A stretch of DNA of 55,800 nucleotides from Gammaproteobacteria bacterium (GTDB lineage Bacteria > Pseudomonadota > Gammaproteobacteria > Steroidobacterales > Steroidobacteraceae), in NCBI GenBank assembly GCA_009926865.1, contig RFOD01000010.1, positions 1-55,800 on the forward strand, in the 5' to 3' direction. The position numbers and the translations under genes are program-made. Every line of letters begins with the position of its first letter. The first letter of the stretch is position 1. The notes under the pieces are model-generated. The model was not told the origin of the DNA. It saw nothing but the letters and a program-made list of their open reading frames with translations, and made no database searches. Positions 32,828 to 43,307 of the stretch are shown one piece after another.

Positions 32828-33660
32828 GTGGCGCCGTTCGTAGTGAACTGCAGCAACGCGTGCTGACCGCGATTGCGCTGATGGCGGTGTTGCTCGGGGT
32901 GTTATTTGTACTGCCGCCGCTTGCCACCATGGTGCTCATTGCATTGGCGATCTTAGGAGGCGCGTGGGAGTGGTCGGCATTCTTGCACCCGCATCGACGG
33001 ACCGTGCGGATCGCCTACGTATGCTTAATCGGGCTCGGCTTGTTTGTGGGCTGGCAGATGACTCGAGAGCCCGAGCAACTGATGACGCTGATGACCGTGG
33101 CGTTTCTTTGGTGGTGTACGGCGCTCGCGTGGGTGATCGGTGCGCCGACGCGAGGCGGTGCGGCCACCGCAGCCATGGCCGGGGTATTTTCGCTGATTCC
33201 CTGCGGGCTTGCGCTGATGGCGCTACGACAGGATACGATGATGGGCGCCGTCATCTTGCTCTTTTCTTTGCTCGTGGTTCTCGCAGCCGATGTAGCGGCG
33301 TATTTTGCCGGTCATCGTTGGGGTCGACGCAAACTTGCCCCGCAGGTCTCTCCGGGGAAAACCTGGGAAGGGGTGATGGGCGGCGTGGGTGGTGCTCTGC
33401 TCGTCGCGTCCCTCGGCGCCTACGGGCTCGGTTGGCCCGTGTGGGCGGTCGCGCCTCTCGCGGTCCTGACCGCGGGCTTTTCGATCATCGGGGATTTGAC
33501 CGAGAGTCTGATGAAGCGCCACACGGGCCTCAAAGATAGTGGGCGCTTGTTTCCAGGGCACGGCGGCTTGCTCGATCGGCTCGACAGTTTGTCGGCGGGG
33601 CTCCCGATCTGGGTGCTCGGGCTGAGTTATCTTGGGTTATGGGCGGGAGTCACAGAGTGA
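32824..33660 (+). CDS. cdsA: phosphatidate cytidylyltransferase (CDP-diacylglycerol synthase)
   Basis: CdsA is the polytopic inner-membrane enzyme that activates phosphatidate with CTP for phospholipid synthesis. The 278 residues contain about eight hydrophobic segments. The family signature is seen in [12 protein letters not shown] and, near the C-terminus, [14 protein letters not shown] followed by [20 protein letters not shown]. Start overlaps uppS (ATGA), stop overlaps the dxr GTG. The gene sits in the standard uppS-cdsA-dxr-rseP series. Confidence 0.97.
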   Translation: MSGAVRSELQQRVLTAIALMAVLLGVLFVLPPLATMVLIALAILGGAWEWSAFLHPHRRTVRIAYVCLIGLGLFVGWQMTREPEQLMTLMTVAFLWWCTALAWVIGAPTRGGAATAAMAGVFSLIPCGLALMALRQDTMMGAVILLFSLLVVLAADVAAYFAGHRWGRRKLAPQVSPGKTWEGVMGGVGGALLVASLGAYGLGWPVWAVAPLAVLTAGFSIIGDLTESLMKRHTGLKDSGRLFPGHGGLLDRLDSLSAGLPIWVLGLSYLGLWAGVTE

Positions 33661-34838
33661 GTGCAGTTGGGGTGGCCGTGCTCGGTTCGACGGGTACGAT
33701 CGGTGACAACACGCTCGATGTCATTAGCCAACATCCGGATCGGTTTCGCGTGGTGGCGCTCGGTGCCCAAAGAAATCACGTCAAGCTATTACAGCAGTGC
33801 GAACAATACCGGCCCACCTATGCAGCACTGGCCGAAGGGCAGGCTGCGCGTGAATTGGAGCAGGGCTTACGCGCCGCGGGGCTAAACACCGAAGTACTCG
33901 TTGGTGAGGCGGGGCTTGCGCAGATCGCGACGCTCAAAGAAGCCCCCTATGTGATGGCGGGTATTGTCGGCGCGGCGGGACTCGCATCGACCTTGGCGGC
34001 TGCGCGCGCCGGGCAGCGTCTGATGATCGCCAACAAGGAATCGCTTGTCATGGCAGGGCCTCTGCTGATGGAAGAGGCGCGTCGCTCGGGGGCAACGCTC
34101 CTGCCCATCGATAGCGAGCACAACGCCATTTTCCAATGCTGGCCAGCCGGCGCCGTGATCGGCGAGGCGCCGCGCGGGGTGCGTCGAATTTTGCTCACCG
34201 CCTCAGGCGGGCCTTTCCTCGACTGGAGCGCTGAGGACTTGGCCAAGGCCACGCCTGAGCAGGCCTGCAAACACCCCAAATGGGTGATGGGTCGCAAGAT
34301 TTCCGTCGATTCGGCGACCCTGATGAATAAGGGGCTCGAGGTGATTGAGGCTCGAATTCTCTTCGGTTTACCGATCGAACAGGTGGAGGTCGTCGTCCAT
34401 CGCCAAAGTCTGGTGCACTCCCTCGTCGAGTACGTGGATGGCTCCATGCTGGCGCAGCTTGGCTCCCCGGACATGCGGACGCCGATCGCCCACGCATTGG
34501 CGTGGCCGGAGCGCATCGACTCGGGTGTACAATCACTCGATTTGGCGCAAGCGGGTGGCCTCGAGTTTGAGCCACCGGATGTGCTGCGGTTTCCTTGCCT
34601 GGCGCTCGCGCGCGCGGCGGCGGCCGCAGGGGGGCTGGCGCCAGCGGTGCTGAACGCTGCCAATGAGATGGCGGTGGCTGCCTTTCTGGAGGGGCGTTTG
34701 AACTTTACGGGTATCGCAGCGGTCATTGCCGCAGTGATGGATCAATTGCCAGCGGGTGCTGCGACCGATCTGCCGAGCGTATTGGCGGTCGATCAAGAGG
34801 CGCGTGCGCTCGCTTTGCGGGAGATCGCCGGGGCCTGA
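33657..34838 (+). CDS. dxr: 1-deoxy-D-xylulose 5-phosphate reductoisomerase
   Basis: Dxr makes 2-C-methyl-D-erythritol 4-phosphate with NADPH in the MEP isoprenoid pathway; ispD and ispF of the same pathway lie 20 kb downstream. The NADPH motif is [39 protein letters not shown] (metal-binding D and E) and [21 protein letters not shown] are all intact. GTG 33657 (GTGA overlap with the cdsA stop, GGGAG about 9 bases upstream) is preferred over ATG 33639, giving 393 residues close to the 398 of Escherichia coli. Confidence 0.96.
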   Translation: MSAVGVAVLGSTGTIGDNTLDVISQHPDRFRVVALGAQRNHVKLLQQCEQYRPTYAALAEGQAARELEQGLRAAGLNTEVLVGEAGLAQIATLKEAPYVMAGIVGAAGLASTLAAARAGQRLMIANKESLVMAGPLLMEEARRSGATLLPIDSEHNAIFQCWPAGAVIGEAPRGVRRILLTASGGPFLDWSAEDLAKATPEQACKHPKWVMGRKISVDSATLMNKGLEVIEARILFGLPIEQVEVVVHRQSLVHSLVEYVDGSMLAQLGSPDMRTPIAHALAWPERIDSGVQSLDLAQAGGLEFEPPDVLRFPCLALARAAAAAGGLAPAVLNAANEMAVAAFLEGRLNFTGIAAVIAAVMDQLPAGAATDLPSVLAVDQEARALALREIAGA

Positions 34839-34858
34839 GCGCACCGGTGATGTGACCT

Positions 34859-36232
34859 GTGACCTTTTTGACGACACTGCTCGGTTTCTTATTAGCCGTT
34901 TCCCTATTGGTGACGGTGCATGAGCTTGGCCATTATTGGGTCGCGCGCAAGCTCGGCTTCAAAGTGCTGCGATTCTCCGTGGGTTTCGGCCGACCGCTGT
35001 GGAAAAAGGTCGCCGGCGCCGATCAGACCGAATATGTCTTTGCGGCGATTCCCCTTGGCGGTTACGTCAAGCTCCTTGATGAGCGTGAGGGTCCGGTGGC
35101 TCCAGAGGATCTCTCGCGTTCTTTCACGCGTAAAAAGCCCTGGCAACGGATTTTGGTCCTACTTGCCGGTCCGGGGTTCAATTTTATCTTTGCCATCCTG
35201 ATTCTGTGGGGCATGTTGTGGGTCTCGGGCTCACCGGAGTTACGCCCCGTTGTCGGTAGCGTTGCGGTGAATTCTTTGGCAGCGCAAGCAGGCTTGCGAG
35301 CGGAAGATGAAATCTTAGAAGCCGAGGGTCGCGCGATGCGTAGTCACTCGGATGTGATGTTTGCCTTCATTGAAGCGATGAGTGAGGACGGTCAGATCGA
35401 TCTCACCGTGCAGGGGCCGGGTGGGCTGCCGCGTCAACTGACGATCGAGGTCGCCGATCCTGCGGCGCGTCGTGACATGACCGAGCCGCCTGCCTTGATG
35501 CCTGGGCTTGGGATGCGTTTTTGGGCACCGCCGACCCCCGCCGTGATCGGTGTCGTGCAACCGGGTGGCCCCGCCGACGCCGCGGGACTCTTAGCGGGTG
35601 ATCGCATTGTCGCCGTCGATGGCCAGGCCATTGCTGATTTTCCGGCCTTGGTCGATGCGGTGGCAGCGCGACCGAATCGCTCGGTCCTCTTTGATATCGA
35701 GCGCAATGGCGCACGTGAGCGGCTGCGTGTTATGACCACGGCCGATGAGGTGGATGGGCAAGAGGTCGGGCGTATTCGCGTGCAGACTGCTGCCGCGGCG
35801 GCGTGGCCACCGGAGATGATTCGTTATCGTACATTTGGTCCGGTTAGCGCCATGGTGGAAGCCAGCGTGCGCGCCTGGGATCTCACGGTGCTGCAAGCCA
35901 AGATGTTCGCCCGTATGCTCTTTGGGCAAGTGTCATTAAAAAATCTATCGGGCCCGCTATCCATTGCCGAATACGCGGGTGAGTCCGCACGCAGTGGGCT
36001 CTCCGAGTTTCTTGGGTTTTTGATAGTGATTTCTTTGAGTTTAGGATTTTTAAATCTGTTGCCTATCCCCATTTTGGATGGTGGCCAGATTGTGTACCAG
36101 CTGGCCGAATGGGTGCGCGGTTCGCCGCTGCCGGATCGGGTGCAGGCCTTCGGTCAACAGCTCGGAATCGCCATGCTGCTGATGTTGATGAGCGTGGCGA
36201 TCTTCAATGATTTTGCGAGACAACTGGGATGA
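34859..36232 (+). CDS. rseP: site-2 protease RseP (sigma-E pathway)
   Basis: RseP is the intramembrane zinc metalloprotease that cuts anti-sigma factor RseA and signal-peptide remnants. The 457-residue protein has the HExxH site at residues 21-25 (TVHELGHYWVARKLG) in the first membrane helix, two PDZ domains (about 110-200 and 205-290) and the second active-site motif LLPIPILDGGQ near 410. The start is GTG. The stop overlaps the bamA start in ATGA, which lies in a 15-bp duplication. Order dxr-rseP-bamA is conserved. Confidence 0.97.
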   Translation: MTFLTTLLGFLLAVSLLVTVHELGHYWVARKLGFKVLRFSVGFGRPLWKKVAGADQTEYVFAAIPLGGYVKLLDEREGPVAPEDLSRSFTRKKPWQRILVLLAGPGFNFIFAILILWGMLWVSGSPELRPVVGSVAVNSLAAQAGLRAEDEILEAEGRAMRSHSDVMFAFIEAMSEDGQIDLTVQGPGGLPRQLTIEVADPAARRDMTEPPALMPGLGMRFWAPPTPAVIGVVQPGGPADAAGLLAGDRIVAVDGQAIADFPALVDAVAARPNRSVLFDIERNGARERLRVMTTADEVDGQEVGRIRVQTAAAAAWPPEMIRYRTFGPVSAMVEASVRAWDLTVLQAKMFARMLFGQVSLKNLSGPLSIAEYAGESARSGLSEFLGFLIVISLSLGFLNLLPIPILDGGQIVYQLAEWVRGSPLPDRVQAFGQQLGIAMLLMLMSVAIFNDFARQLG

Positions 36233-36247
36233 CGGCAACTGGGATGA
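36221..36247 (+). repeat. 15-bp tandem duplication across the rseP stop and bamA start
   Basis: CAACTGGGATGA occurs at 36221-36232 and again at 36236-36247. The first copy carries the rseP stop overlapping ATG 36229; the second supplies ATG 36244. Both starts are in the bamA frame. Confidence 0.85.
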
Positions 36248-38730
36248 AGATAAGCAGCAAGACGGTCACTAATCACAGGCTGCTCGCAAGAGTGCTCCCT
36301 GCGTTTTGGCTAGCACTCGCGTGTGTATCGAGTGGCTGGGTGAGTCAGGCGCACGCTCAAGAAGGGCAAGCGGCTCAGCAACCGCCGATTTTGCGCGTCG
36401 ACAACATTCGCGTCGTAGGTTTGCAGCGCGTCTCGGAGGGCACGGTCTATAACTATTTGCCGGTGAATATCGGCGATATTTTGACGCTGCGCCGTGTGCA
36501 GGAGGCGATTCGCGCGCTCTATGACACCGGGTTCTTCGCCGATGTCGAGTTACGCTGGGAAGAGGGCACACTCATTGTCGCCGTTTTAGAGCGTCCCTCG
36601 ATTGCGAGCTTCCAAATCGAGGGCAATAAGGACATCAAGACCGAGGATCTGAATAAAAGCCTGCGCAATGTGGGGCTGGCGACCGGTAAGACCTTTGATC
36701 GCTCGGTACTTGATGAGGTCACGCAATTTTTGACGGATCAGTACTACAGCCGCGGTAAGTATGCGGTGCAGATCAAGACCAGTGTTGAGGAGCAGCCCGA
36801 TAACCGTGTCGTCGTGAAAATCGATGTCAAAGAAGGCAAGCGCGCGAAAATTCGGCAGATCAATGTAGTGGGCAATACCACCTATGAAGATGAAGATATT
36901 TTAGAAGATCTTGAGCTCAAGACGCCCAACTGGTTGAGCTGGTATCGTCAGGATGACCGTTACTCACGCGAATCGCTGCAGGGTGATTTAGAAAAACTGC
37001 GTTCGTACTACATGGACCGCGGTTATGCGAACTTTGAGATCGAATCCACGCAGGTCGCGATCGCGCCAGAGAAAGATGACATTTTCATCACGATTAACGT
37101 CAATGAAGGCGAAGTGTTTCGGATTGGTGAGATTAAGCTCGCGGGCACCTTCGTCGTACCCGAGGAGGAATTGCGTAACCTCGTTTTGGTTAAGCAAGAT
37201 GAAATCTTCTCCAAGAAAAATATCACCAATACCCAAGAGCTCATTCAGAATCGTTTAGGCCTTGAGGGCTACGCTTTCTCCAAGGTGGATCCGGTGCCAA
37301 GCCCTGTGGAAGGGACGGATAAGGTGGATCTGACCTTTTTCGTTGAACCCGGTAATCGGGTTTATGTGCGTCACATCGTTTTCAACGGCGTGACCAAGAT
37401 TAACGATGAAGTGCTGCGCCGGGAGATGCGTCAGCTGGAAGGTGGCTGGCTCTCTAATCTCTTGGTTGAGCGCTCCAAGCAGCGTATCCAACGCCTGCCC
37501 TACATCGAGAATGTGGAGTCGGAAACCATTCCGGTGCCAGGCTCGCCCGATCTGGTCGATGTCCAGTTTGAGATTAAGGAAGGTCCCTCTGCGCAGTTGG
37601 GCGGTGGTATCGGATATTCAGAATCGCAGTCGTTTATTTTGAACGGTAACTACGCCGATGCGAATTTCCTCGGCACGGGTGAGCGTATTTCTGTGGACCT
37701 TAACTCCGGTCGCTTCTCCAAAGTGTACGGGCTCTCGCACACGAACCCCTACACCAATATTGATGGCGTTGGGCGGACGATTTCTTTTACTTATCGCGAT
37801 ATCACCGTTTCGGCCTCGTCGGACTTCTCCTCAGAGTCATTGTCGCTCGGCATTGACTACGGTTACCCCATCACGGAATTTCAGGGCTTGCGGCTGGGTC
37901 TCTCTATTCAGCGCTCTTCTTTGATCACGGGTGAGGGTAGTGCGGCGCAGGCGCGGGAGTGGGTGCGCAACAACGGGACGGTGCGCCAGCAATTTATCCC
38001 CGAGCAGGACTTTGGTAACGGGTTTACTTTCCCCGCGACTTCGCTCGAGAAGACAACTTTCAATACCTATGAGCTCACGGCAGGTTGGAGCTACGACAGT
38101 CGTAACCGCGCGATCTTCGCCGATCGGGGGATGCGGCATATCGTGGCGCTTAACTACACGCTACCAGGCAGCGATGTCGAGTACGCCACGCTGAGCTACG
38201 ATGGCTTACAGTTCGTGCCGCTATTTGGTCGCTGGGCGTTCGCGCTCGGTCTGGAGCTTGGCTACACCAAAGAGCTTGGGGATACCACTGCGCCGCCGCC
38301 ATACCGCAATTTCTTTGCAGGCGGGCCTGACACGGTACGCGGTTATCGTGAGAGTCGTCTCGGCCCGAAGGATAGTTTCGGCAACCCTTACGGCGGGAAC
38401 TTGAAGGTGTCGGGCCGTGTGGAGCTATTGATCCCAACACCGGAAAAATTCCGTGCATCGGCGCAAGGTTCGGTATTTTTCGATATCGGTAACGTGTTCA
38501 TGACCGGAGATGCGTATACTTTCACCGGTCTGGACGGCGTCACCCCAGTCGATTACGACTTCGAGTATGGTAACTTGCGTCAGTCGGTGGGGGTCGCGGT
38601 ACAGTGGTTGGCGCCGCTGGGCGTGTTCCGCTTCAGCTATGCGCTGCCTCTGAACACCTTCAAGGGCGACGGGATCCGTTTCCCGGATGAAGAAGAAAGG
38701 TTCCAGTTCACCATTGGTCAAGCATTTTAG
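36229..38730 (+). CDS. bamA: outer-membrane protein assembly factor BamA
   Basis: BamA is the Omp85 insertase of beta-barrel proteins. The signal peptide ends VSQAHAQ (about residue 43). Five POTRA domains occupy about residues 50-445, each with the ILRVDNIRVVGLQRVSEGTV-like opening, and the 16-strand barrel follows. RGYRESRLGPKD is the conserved VRGF-type loop-6 motif and the protein ends FTIGQAF with terminal Phe. The 833-residue length is a little above the 810 of Escherichia coli. Start is either ATG 36229 (overlap with rseP, GAGA upstream) or ATG 36244, made ambiguous by a duplication. Confidence 0.97.
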   Translation: MTATGMKISSKTVTNHRLLARVLPAFWLALACVSSGWVSQAHAQEGQAAQQPPILRVDNIRVVGLQRVSEGTVYNYLPVNIGDILTLRRVQEAIRALYDTGFFADVELRWEEGTLIVAVLERPSIASFQIEGNKDIKTEDLNKSLRNVGLATGKTFDRSVLDEVTQFLTDQYYSRGKYAVQIKTSVEEQPDNRVVVKIDVKEGKRAKIRQINVVGNTTYEDEDILEDLELKTPNWLSWYRQDDRYSRESLQGDLEKLRSYYMDRGYANFEIESTQVAIAPEKDDIFITINVNEGEVFRIGEIKLAGTFVVPEEELRNLVLVKQDEIFSKKNITNTQELIQNRLGLEGYAFSKVDPVPSPVEGTDKVDLTFFVEPGNRVYVRHIVFNGVTKINDEVLRREMRQLEGGWLSNLLVERSKQRIQRLPYIENVESETIPVPGSPDLVDVQFEIKEGPSAQLGGGIGYSESQSFILNGNYADANFLGTGERISVDLNSGRFSKVYGLSHTNPYTNIDGVGRTISFTYRDITVSASSDFSSESLSLGIDYGYPITEFQGLRLGLSIQRSSLITGEGSAAQAREWVRNNGTVRQQFIPEQDFGNGFTFPATSLEKTTFNTYELTAGWSYDSRNRAIFADRGMRHIVALNYTLPGSDVEYATLSYDGLQFVPLFGRWAFALGLELGYTKELGDTTAPPPYRNFFAGGPDTVRGYRESRLGPKDSFGNPYGGNLKVSGRVELLIPTPEKFRASAQGSVFFDIGNVFMTGDAYTFTGLDGVTPVDYDFEYGNLRQSVGVAVQWLAPLGVFRFSYALPLNTFKGDGIRFPDEEERFQFTIGQAF

Positions 38731-38745
38731 AGGTTGGTGGTTGTG

Positions 38746-39276
38746 ATGCAGTTCAACGTCAAGGCAATGATTCCCGCGGTCGCCGTATTGGCAAGTCTGA
38801 TTAGCGCGCCCGCTTTTTCCGAGATTAAGGTCGGTGTGCTCGATTTCGGGCGTTTGATCGAGCAGAGCCCACAGGGTAAAGCCATGATCGAAGCACTGCG
38901 TAACGAGGCGGCCGCCAAGCAGCGTGAGCTGCAGACTCAAGCCACCACGCTGCAAGGCAAGCGTGACAAGCTCGTGCGTGATCGGGCGACGATGACCGCG
39001 GATCAAATCTCTCGTGCAGAAAAAGAACTGCGCGATGGTGAGCGCGATCTCGCGCGTCGTCAGGCCGAAGTGAATGATGATTTCAATGCGCGCCGCAATG
39101 AAGAAATGAACAAGTTGCAGCGGACCCTGATCGAAGAAGTGCAAACGTACTCACGCGCGCAGAGCTTCGATCTCGTGGTCACTGACGGAGTGATCTACGC
39201 GACTACTTCGCTGGATATCACCCCAGCGGTGTTGCAAAACCTCGAATCCAAAGCGGCTAAGCCCGCGGCGCGCTGA
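38746..39276 (+). CDS. skp: periplasmic chaperone Skp/OmpH
   Basis: Skp is the trimeric jellyfish-shaped chaperone that carries unfolded outer-membrane proteins to the Bam complex. The protein has 176 residues, with a signal peptide ending SAPAFS (about residue 26), a beta strand IKVGVLDFGRLIEQSPQGKA, and then a long charged helical hairpin (about 45-135) with a heptad-like pattern. ATG 38746 is used; the codons TTG 38734 and GTG 38743 are also in frame. Position between bamA and lpxD is the standard one. Confidence 0.93.
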   Translation: MQFNVKAMIPAVAVLASLISAPAFSEIKVGVLDFGRLIEQSPQGKAMIEALRNEAAAKQRELQTQATTLQGKRDKLVRDRATMTADQISRAEKELRDGERDLARRQAEVNDDFNARRNEEMNKLQRTLIEEVQTYSRAQSFDLVVTDGVIYATTSLDITPAVLQNLESKAAKPAAR

Positions 39277-39305
39277 GTCCGCGTCGCCTCGCGGGGCGGT
39301 CAGGT

Positions 39306-40316
39306 ATGGCCTACAGCCTTGGTGAACTGGCGGTTCGCTTTGGGCTGACCTTGCACGGCGATCCCGAGACGCGGGTGACCCATGTCGGCAGTCTATCGAC
39401 TGCGGCTGACGGTGCGTTGACCTTTATCGCGCACACCAAGCTCGCCGATCAACTCGATTCTCTGCGTTCGAGCGCGGTGATCCTCCCTGCGGCACTCGCA
39501 GAGCGTTCGCCTGTCGACGCACTCGTGAGTCCAAACCCGCATGCGGATTTCGCCCGAATTGCGACCTTACTGCATCCGCCTCCGAGCGGCCCGGCCGGGG
39601 TCCATCCCTCAGCGGTGATCGACCCAAGCGCGCAGATCGACCCCTCGGCTCACGTCGGCGCACAGGTGGTCATTGGCGCAGGGGTCTCGATTGGGCCGCG
39701 CGTCTACGTGGGCCCAGGCAGTGTGATCGGCGAGGGCGTGCAGATTGCCGAGGATGTGTGCTTGGTGGCGCGCGTGACACTGCTTGCGCGGGTGACGCTC
39801 GGCGCGAGATGTTGGGTGCAGCCCGGGGCAGTGATTGGCGCCGAAGGCTTTGGGTACGCCCCCGAGGGCGAACGTTGGATTCATGTGCCACAAGTCGGCA
39901 CGGTACACATCGGTGCGGACGTTGAGATTGGCGCGAACACCACCATTGATCGCGGGGCGCTCGACGATACGATCATCGCCGAGGGCGTAAAGATCGATAA
40001 CCTCGTTCAGATCGGCCATAACTGTACGATCGGGGCGCACTCAGCGCTCGCAGGTTGTGTGGGTCTCGCGGGTAGCTCGCATATCGGCGAGCGCTGCCGA
40101 CTCGGCGGCGGTGTGGGAGTGGCGGGACATTTGCGAATTTGTGACGATGTGACCCTCACAGGGTTTACGCTCGTGACCAGTGACATTCGGGAGCCAGGGT
40201 TTTACTCGAGTGGTATCCCAGCGAGTCCCACCGCGGAGTGGCGACGTAGTGTGGCGCGGCTTAAGCGATTGGATCGTGCCGAGGGGCGCCAAAGAAAAAA
40301 AGAGGAGTCATCGTGA
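39306..40316 (+). CDS. lpxD: UDP-3-O-(3-hydroxyacyl)glucosamine N-acyltransferase
   Basis: LpxD adds the second hydroxyacyl chain to the lipid A precursor. The 336-residue protein has an N-terminal uridine-binding domain (1 to about 100), a left-handed beta-helix of hexapeptide repeats (about 100-290) and a C-terminal helix. The catalytic histidine region is [13 protein letters not shown], preceded by [15 protein letters not shown]. The last residues overlap the fabZ start by 4 bases (GTGA). Together with lpxA and lpxB downstream it covers most early Raetz-pathway steps. Confidence 0.97.
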   Translation: MAYSLGELAVRFGLTLHGDPETRVTHVGSLSTAADGALTFIAHTKLADQLDSLRSSAVILPAALAERSPVDALVSPNPHADFARIATLLHPPPSGPAGVHPSAVIDPSAQIDPSAHVGAQVVIGAGVSIGPRVYVGPGSVIGEGVQIAEDVCLVARVTLLARVTLGARCWVQPGAVIGAEGFGYAPEGERWIHVPQVGTVHIGADVEIGANTTIDRGALDDTIIAEGVKIDNLVQIGHNCTIGAHSALAGCVGLAGSSHIGERCRLGGGVGVAGHLRICDDVTLTGFTLVTSDIREPGFYSSGIPASPTAEWRRSVARLKRLDRAEGRQRKKEESS

Positions 40317-40780
40317 CGGATCTCGTGAGTCTCGACATCAATGCCATCTTGCGGCAGCTGCCGCATCGTTACCCCTTTTTATTGGTCGATCGAGTGGTCG
40401 AGTGTGAAAAGGGTGTGCGTATTCGTGCGCTCAAAAACGTCACCTACAACGAACCGTTCTTTCCGGGGCACTTCCCCTATCGGCCAGTGATGCCGGGCGT
40501 CATCATCATTGAGGCCTTGGCGCAGACGGCAGGTATCCTCGCGTTTTTGACGGCAGGTGTGATACCGGATGAAGAAACACGGTTTTATTTTGTCGGCATC
40601 GACAAAGCGCGCTTTCGTAAGCCTGTGGAGCCTGGCGATCAGCTCATCCTCGAGGCGAGCTTGCAGCGTCAAATGCGCGGGATCTGGAAATTTGAGGCCA
40701 AGGCGTCCGTGAATGGCGAGGAAGTGGCGAGTGCCGAGCTTATGGTGGCGCCGGAGACCGCTAAAGGCGCAAGCGCATGA
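40313..40780 (+). CDS. fabZ: 3-hydroxyacyl-ACP dehydratase FabZ
   Basis: FabZ is the hotdog-fold dehydratase of type II fatty acid synthesis, which competes with lpxA for 3-hydroxyacyl-ACP. The 155 residues include [13 protein letters not shown], the active-site histidine in [15 protein letters not shown], the catalytic Glu in [10 protein letters not shown], and [20 protein letters not shown] start overlaps lpxD; stop overlaps lpxA by 4 bases, indicating tight translational coupling. Confidence 0.98.
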   Translation: MTDLVSLDINAILRQLPHRYPFLLVDRVVECEKGVRIRALKNVTYNEPFFPGHFPYRPVMPGVIIIEALAQTAGILAFLTAGVIPDEETRFYFVGIDKARFRKPVEPGDQLILEASLQRQMRGIWKFEAKASVNGEEVASAELMVAPETAKGASA

Positions 40781-41550
40781 CCATTGATGCACGCGCTGCG
40801 GTCGATCCCGCAGCTAAGATTGCCGAGGACGTCACGATCGGCGCCTTTGCGATGATTGGTCCGAACGTGGAGATTGGTCCAGGGTGTGTCATCGGTCCGC
40901 ATGCGGTGATTACGGGTTGGACGCAACTCGGTGCGCGCAACACGGTGTATCAATTTGCCTCGATCGGTGATGCACCGCAGGACAAAAAATACGCGGGTGA
41001 ACCCACACGCGTCGTCATTGGCTCCGGTAACGTGTTTCGCGAATATGTGACGGTGAATCGCGGTACGACGCATGATAAAGGCGTGACGACCATTGGCGAT
41101 GACAATTTATTTATGGCCTCTTCGCATGTGGCACACGATTGCATCGTCGGCAGCCACACCGTGTTCGCTAATTTGGCTACGCTCGGTGGGCATGTCGAGA
41201 TCGATGATTATGTGATTCTCGCGGGTTTTACCGGTGTGCATCAGTTCTGCAAAATTGGCGCGCATGCTTTTATCGCCAATAACACGGCGGTCACGCGTGA
41301 TGTACCTCCCTACGTGTTGGCGGTCGGGCACCCCGCCACACCGCATTCGATCAACTCCACTGGGCTTGCTCGACGGGGCTTTAGCGAAACGCAAATACGC
41401 CACATTAAGCAGGCATATCGCACGCTTTATCGTGAGGGATTGAGCTTGGAGGAGGCGACCCAAAAGTTGCGTGAGGCGGCCGCGACGCAACCTGAAGTGA
41501 AGCCATTCGTCGATTTCTTTGCGCGTTCGACGCGCAGTTTGATCCGCTAG
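40777..41550 (+). CDS. lpxA: UDP-N-acetylglucosamine acyltransferase LpxA
   Basis: LpxA performs the first lipid A step, 3-O-acylation of UDP-GlcNAc. The 257-residue protein opens with hexapeptide repeats of a left-handed beta-helix ([20 protein letters not shown]). The catalytic histidine is in [11 protein letters not shown], and [17 protein letters not shown] is another hallmark. It ends in a helical C-terminal domain. Chain-length preference cannot be read with certainty. Confidence 0.98.
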   Translation: MTIDARAAVDPAAKIAEDVTIGAFAMIGPNVEIGPGCVIGPHAVITGWTQLGARNTVYQFASIGDAPQDKKYAGEPTRVVIGSGNVFREYVTVNRGTTHDKGVTTIGDDNLFMASSHVAHDCIVGSHTVFANLATLGGHVEIDDYVILAGFTGVHQFCKIGAHAFIANNTAVTRDVPPYVLAVGHPATPHSINSTGLARRGFSETQIRHIKQAYRTLYREGLSLEEATQKLREAAATQPEVKPFVDFFARSTRSLIR

Positions 41551-41556
41551 GATTGG

Positions 41557-42744
41557 ATGATGCTTGCGGGGGGCGCACCCTGTTTTGCACTGATCGCGGG
41601 CGAAGCCTCGGGGGATAATCTTGGCGCCGCCCTGATCGAAGCCCTGCGATTGAGATACCCCGCGGCGCGCTTTGTCGGCGTGGCAGGGCCCCGTATGCAA
41701 GCGGCTGGATGTGAGCCCTTGGCGAAGAGCGATGAACTCGCGGTCATGGGGTTATTTGAAATTCTCAAAGAATTACCGCGTCTTTGGTGGCTTCGACGAA
41801 GACTGCTCAAAGAAGTTCTCTCGATCAAGCCCAGCGTATTCATTGGGATCGATGCGCCAGAATTTAATTTAGGCTTCGCGAAGCAGCTTAAAGCTGTGGG
41901 TATACCGACCGTCCAGTATGTGAGCCCGCAGGTCTGGGCTTGGCGCCAAGGGCGGGTACGACACATGGGTGAAGCGGTGGATCGTATTTTGTGTGTCCTG
42001 CCGTTTGAGACCGAGTTTTATGCGCAACATGGTGTTGAGGCGCGGTTTGTGGGTCACCCGCTCGCCGATCAGTTTGCGCTAGAGCCCGATCGGGCGGCCG
42101 CTCGCGCGGCGCTCGGTCTGGCTGCCGAGCAGGAGGCGCAGTGGGTTGCGCTGTTACCGGGGAGTCGGATGGGGGAGGTGAGCCGTTTGGCATCGATATT
42201 TGCGGCGACAGCAGCTCGTCTAAAACGCGATGTCCCGCAGGTGCGCTTTATGGCGCCGCTCGCGTCGGTTGCGACGCGCGAGCTATTCGAGTCGACCTGG
42301 GCGCAGGCGGCATCCGGTATCGAGATTGAGGTGTTTGCGGGCCGCTCGCGAGAGGTGTTGGCGGCGGCCGATGTCGTCCTCACCGCCTCGGGTACCGCCA
42401 CCCTTGAGACACTGCTCTGTAAGCGTCCGATGGTCGTCGCGTATCGGATGGGGGCGCTCACCGCTTGGGTCCTTCAGCGCCTCGGCGTGGTGAAGGTCAA
42501 ATATTTTTCCCAGCCAAATTTATTGGCCGGTAGAGCGATCGTCCCCGAATTTTTTCAAGCAGCAGCGACGCCAGAGGCCTTAGCGGATGCGCTCAGGGCA
42601 TGGCTAGTTCGGGCGCGCACTCAAGATCTCAAAGATTTAGAGAACGAGTTCCTACAAATTCACCAGCGCCTACGCGCTGGCGGTGCGACGGCTGCCGCCA
42701 AGGTCATCGCCGAATTGTTACCCGCCTCGGAGACGCGCGCTTGA
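41557..42744 (+). CDS. lpxB: lipid A disaccharide synthase LpxB
   Basis: LpxB is the GT19 enzyme that joins UDP-diacylglucosamine and lipid X at the inner-membrane face. The 395 residues show [18 protein letters not shown] at the N-terminus, [46 protein letters not shown], and [21 protein letters not shown] in the donor half. ATG 41557 and ATG 41560 are adjacent; GGATTGG lies just before. LpxH, which makes lipid X, is not encoded here unless the plcP-like gene at 6 kb serves as such. The stop overlaps the rnhB start. Confidence 0.97.
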   Translation: MMLAGGAPCFALIAGEASGDNLGAALIEALRLRYPAARFVGVAGPRMQAAGCEPLAKSDELAVMGLFEILKELPRLWWLRRRLLKEVLSIKPSVFIGIDAPEFNLGFAKQLKAVGIPTVQYVSPQVWAWRQGRVRHMGEAVDRILCVLPFETEFYAQHGVEARFVGHPLADQFALEPDRAAARAALGLAAEQEAQWVALLPGSRMGEVSRLASIFAATAARLKRDVPQVRFMAPLASVATRELFESTWAQAASGIEIEVFAGRSREVLAAADVVLTASGTATLETLLCKRPMVVAYRMGALTAWVLQRLGVVKVKYFSQPNLLAGRAIVPEFFQAAATPEALADALRAWLVRARTQDLKDLENEFLQIHQRLRAGGATAAAKVIAELLPASETRA

Positions 42745-43307
42745 TCGGCGTGGATGAAGCAGGGCGGGGGCCTTTAGCGGGTCCCGTCGTGGCGGCTGCG
42801 GTCATGCTGGATCCTGCTGCGCCGATTGTGGGTCTTGCTGATTCCAAGGCGCTGTCCGCTCGCGCTCGAGAGTCACTCGCGATCGAGATTCGCGCGCGGG
42901 CCTTGTCCTTCGGAGTCGGGGTCGCGAGCGCAGCAGAAATTGATCAACTCAACATCTTGCAGGCAAGTTTGCTTGCCATGCGTCGAGCGGTCGCGGCGCT
43001 CGCAGTCGCAGGACCCGTGGCGGTCGATGGTAACCGGCTGCCGAATTTCTCGGGGCTTTGGCAGGTTCAATCGGCGGAGGCCATCGTCAAGGGTGATCAG
43101 AAGGTCGTCGCGATCAGCGCGGCATCCATCTTGGCGAAAACCCTGCGGGATGCACTGATGCTACAGCTAGCCGAACGCTATCCGAAGTATGGGTTTGAGG
43201 TCCACAAGGGCTACCCGACGGCCGCGCACCGCCAAGCGCTCGAGCGACATGGGCCCTCTGCGGTGCACCGACGTAGTTTTGGACCGGTAAAATCGCTCCT
43301 GTCATGA
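42741..43307 (+). CDS. rnhB: ribonuclease HII
   Basis: RNase HII removes single ribonucleotides and RNA-DNA hybrids. The TTG start 42741 overlaps the lpxB stop (TTGA) and gives 188 residues beginning [17 protein letters not shown], where DEAGRG holds the first catalytic Asp and Glu. [24 protein letters not shown] and the [17 protein letters not shown] segment complete the family pattern. The frame is open upstream within lpxB to 42600, but that part has no RNase H similarity. The last bases overlap the dnaE ATG. Confidence 0.95.
   Translation: MIGVDEAGRGPLAGPVVAAAVMLDPAAPIVGLADSKALSARARESLAIEIRARALSFGVGVASAAEIDQLNILQASLLAMRRAVAALAVAGPVAVDGNRLPNFSGLWQVQSAEAIVKGDQKVVAISAASILAKTLRDALMLQLAERYPKYGFEVHKGYPTAAHRQALERHGPSAVHRRSFGPVKSLLS

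Noticed and set aside
42600-42740. Upstream extension of the RNase HII frame
   Set aside because: It is the out-of-frame shadow of lpxB; the family N-terminus starts at [10 protein letters not shown].
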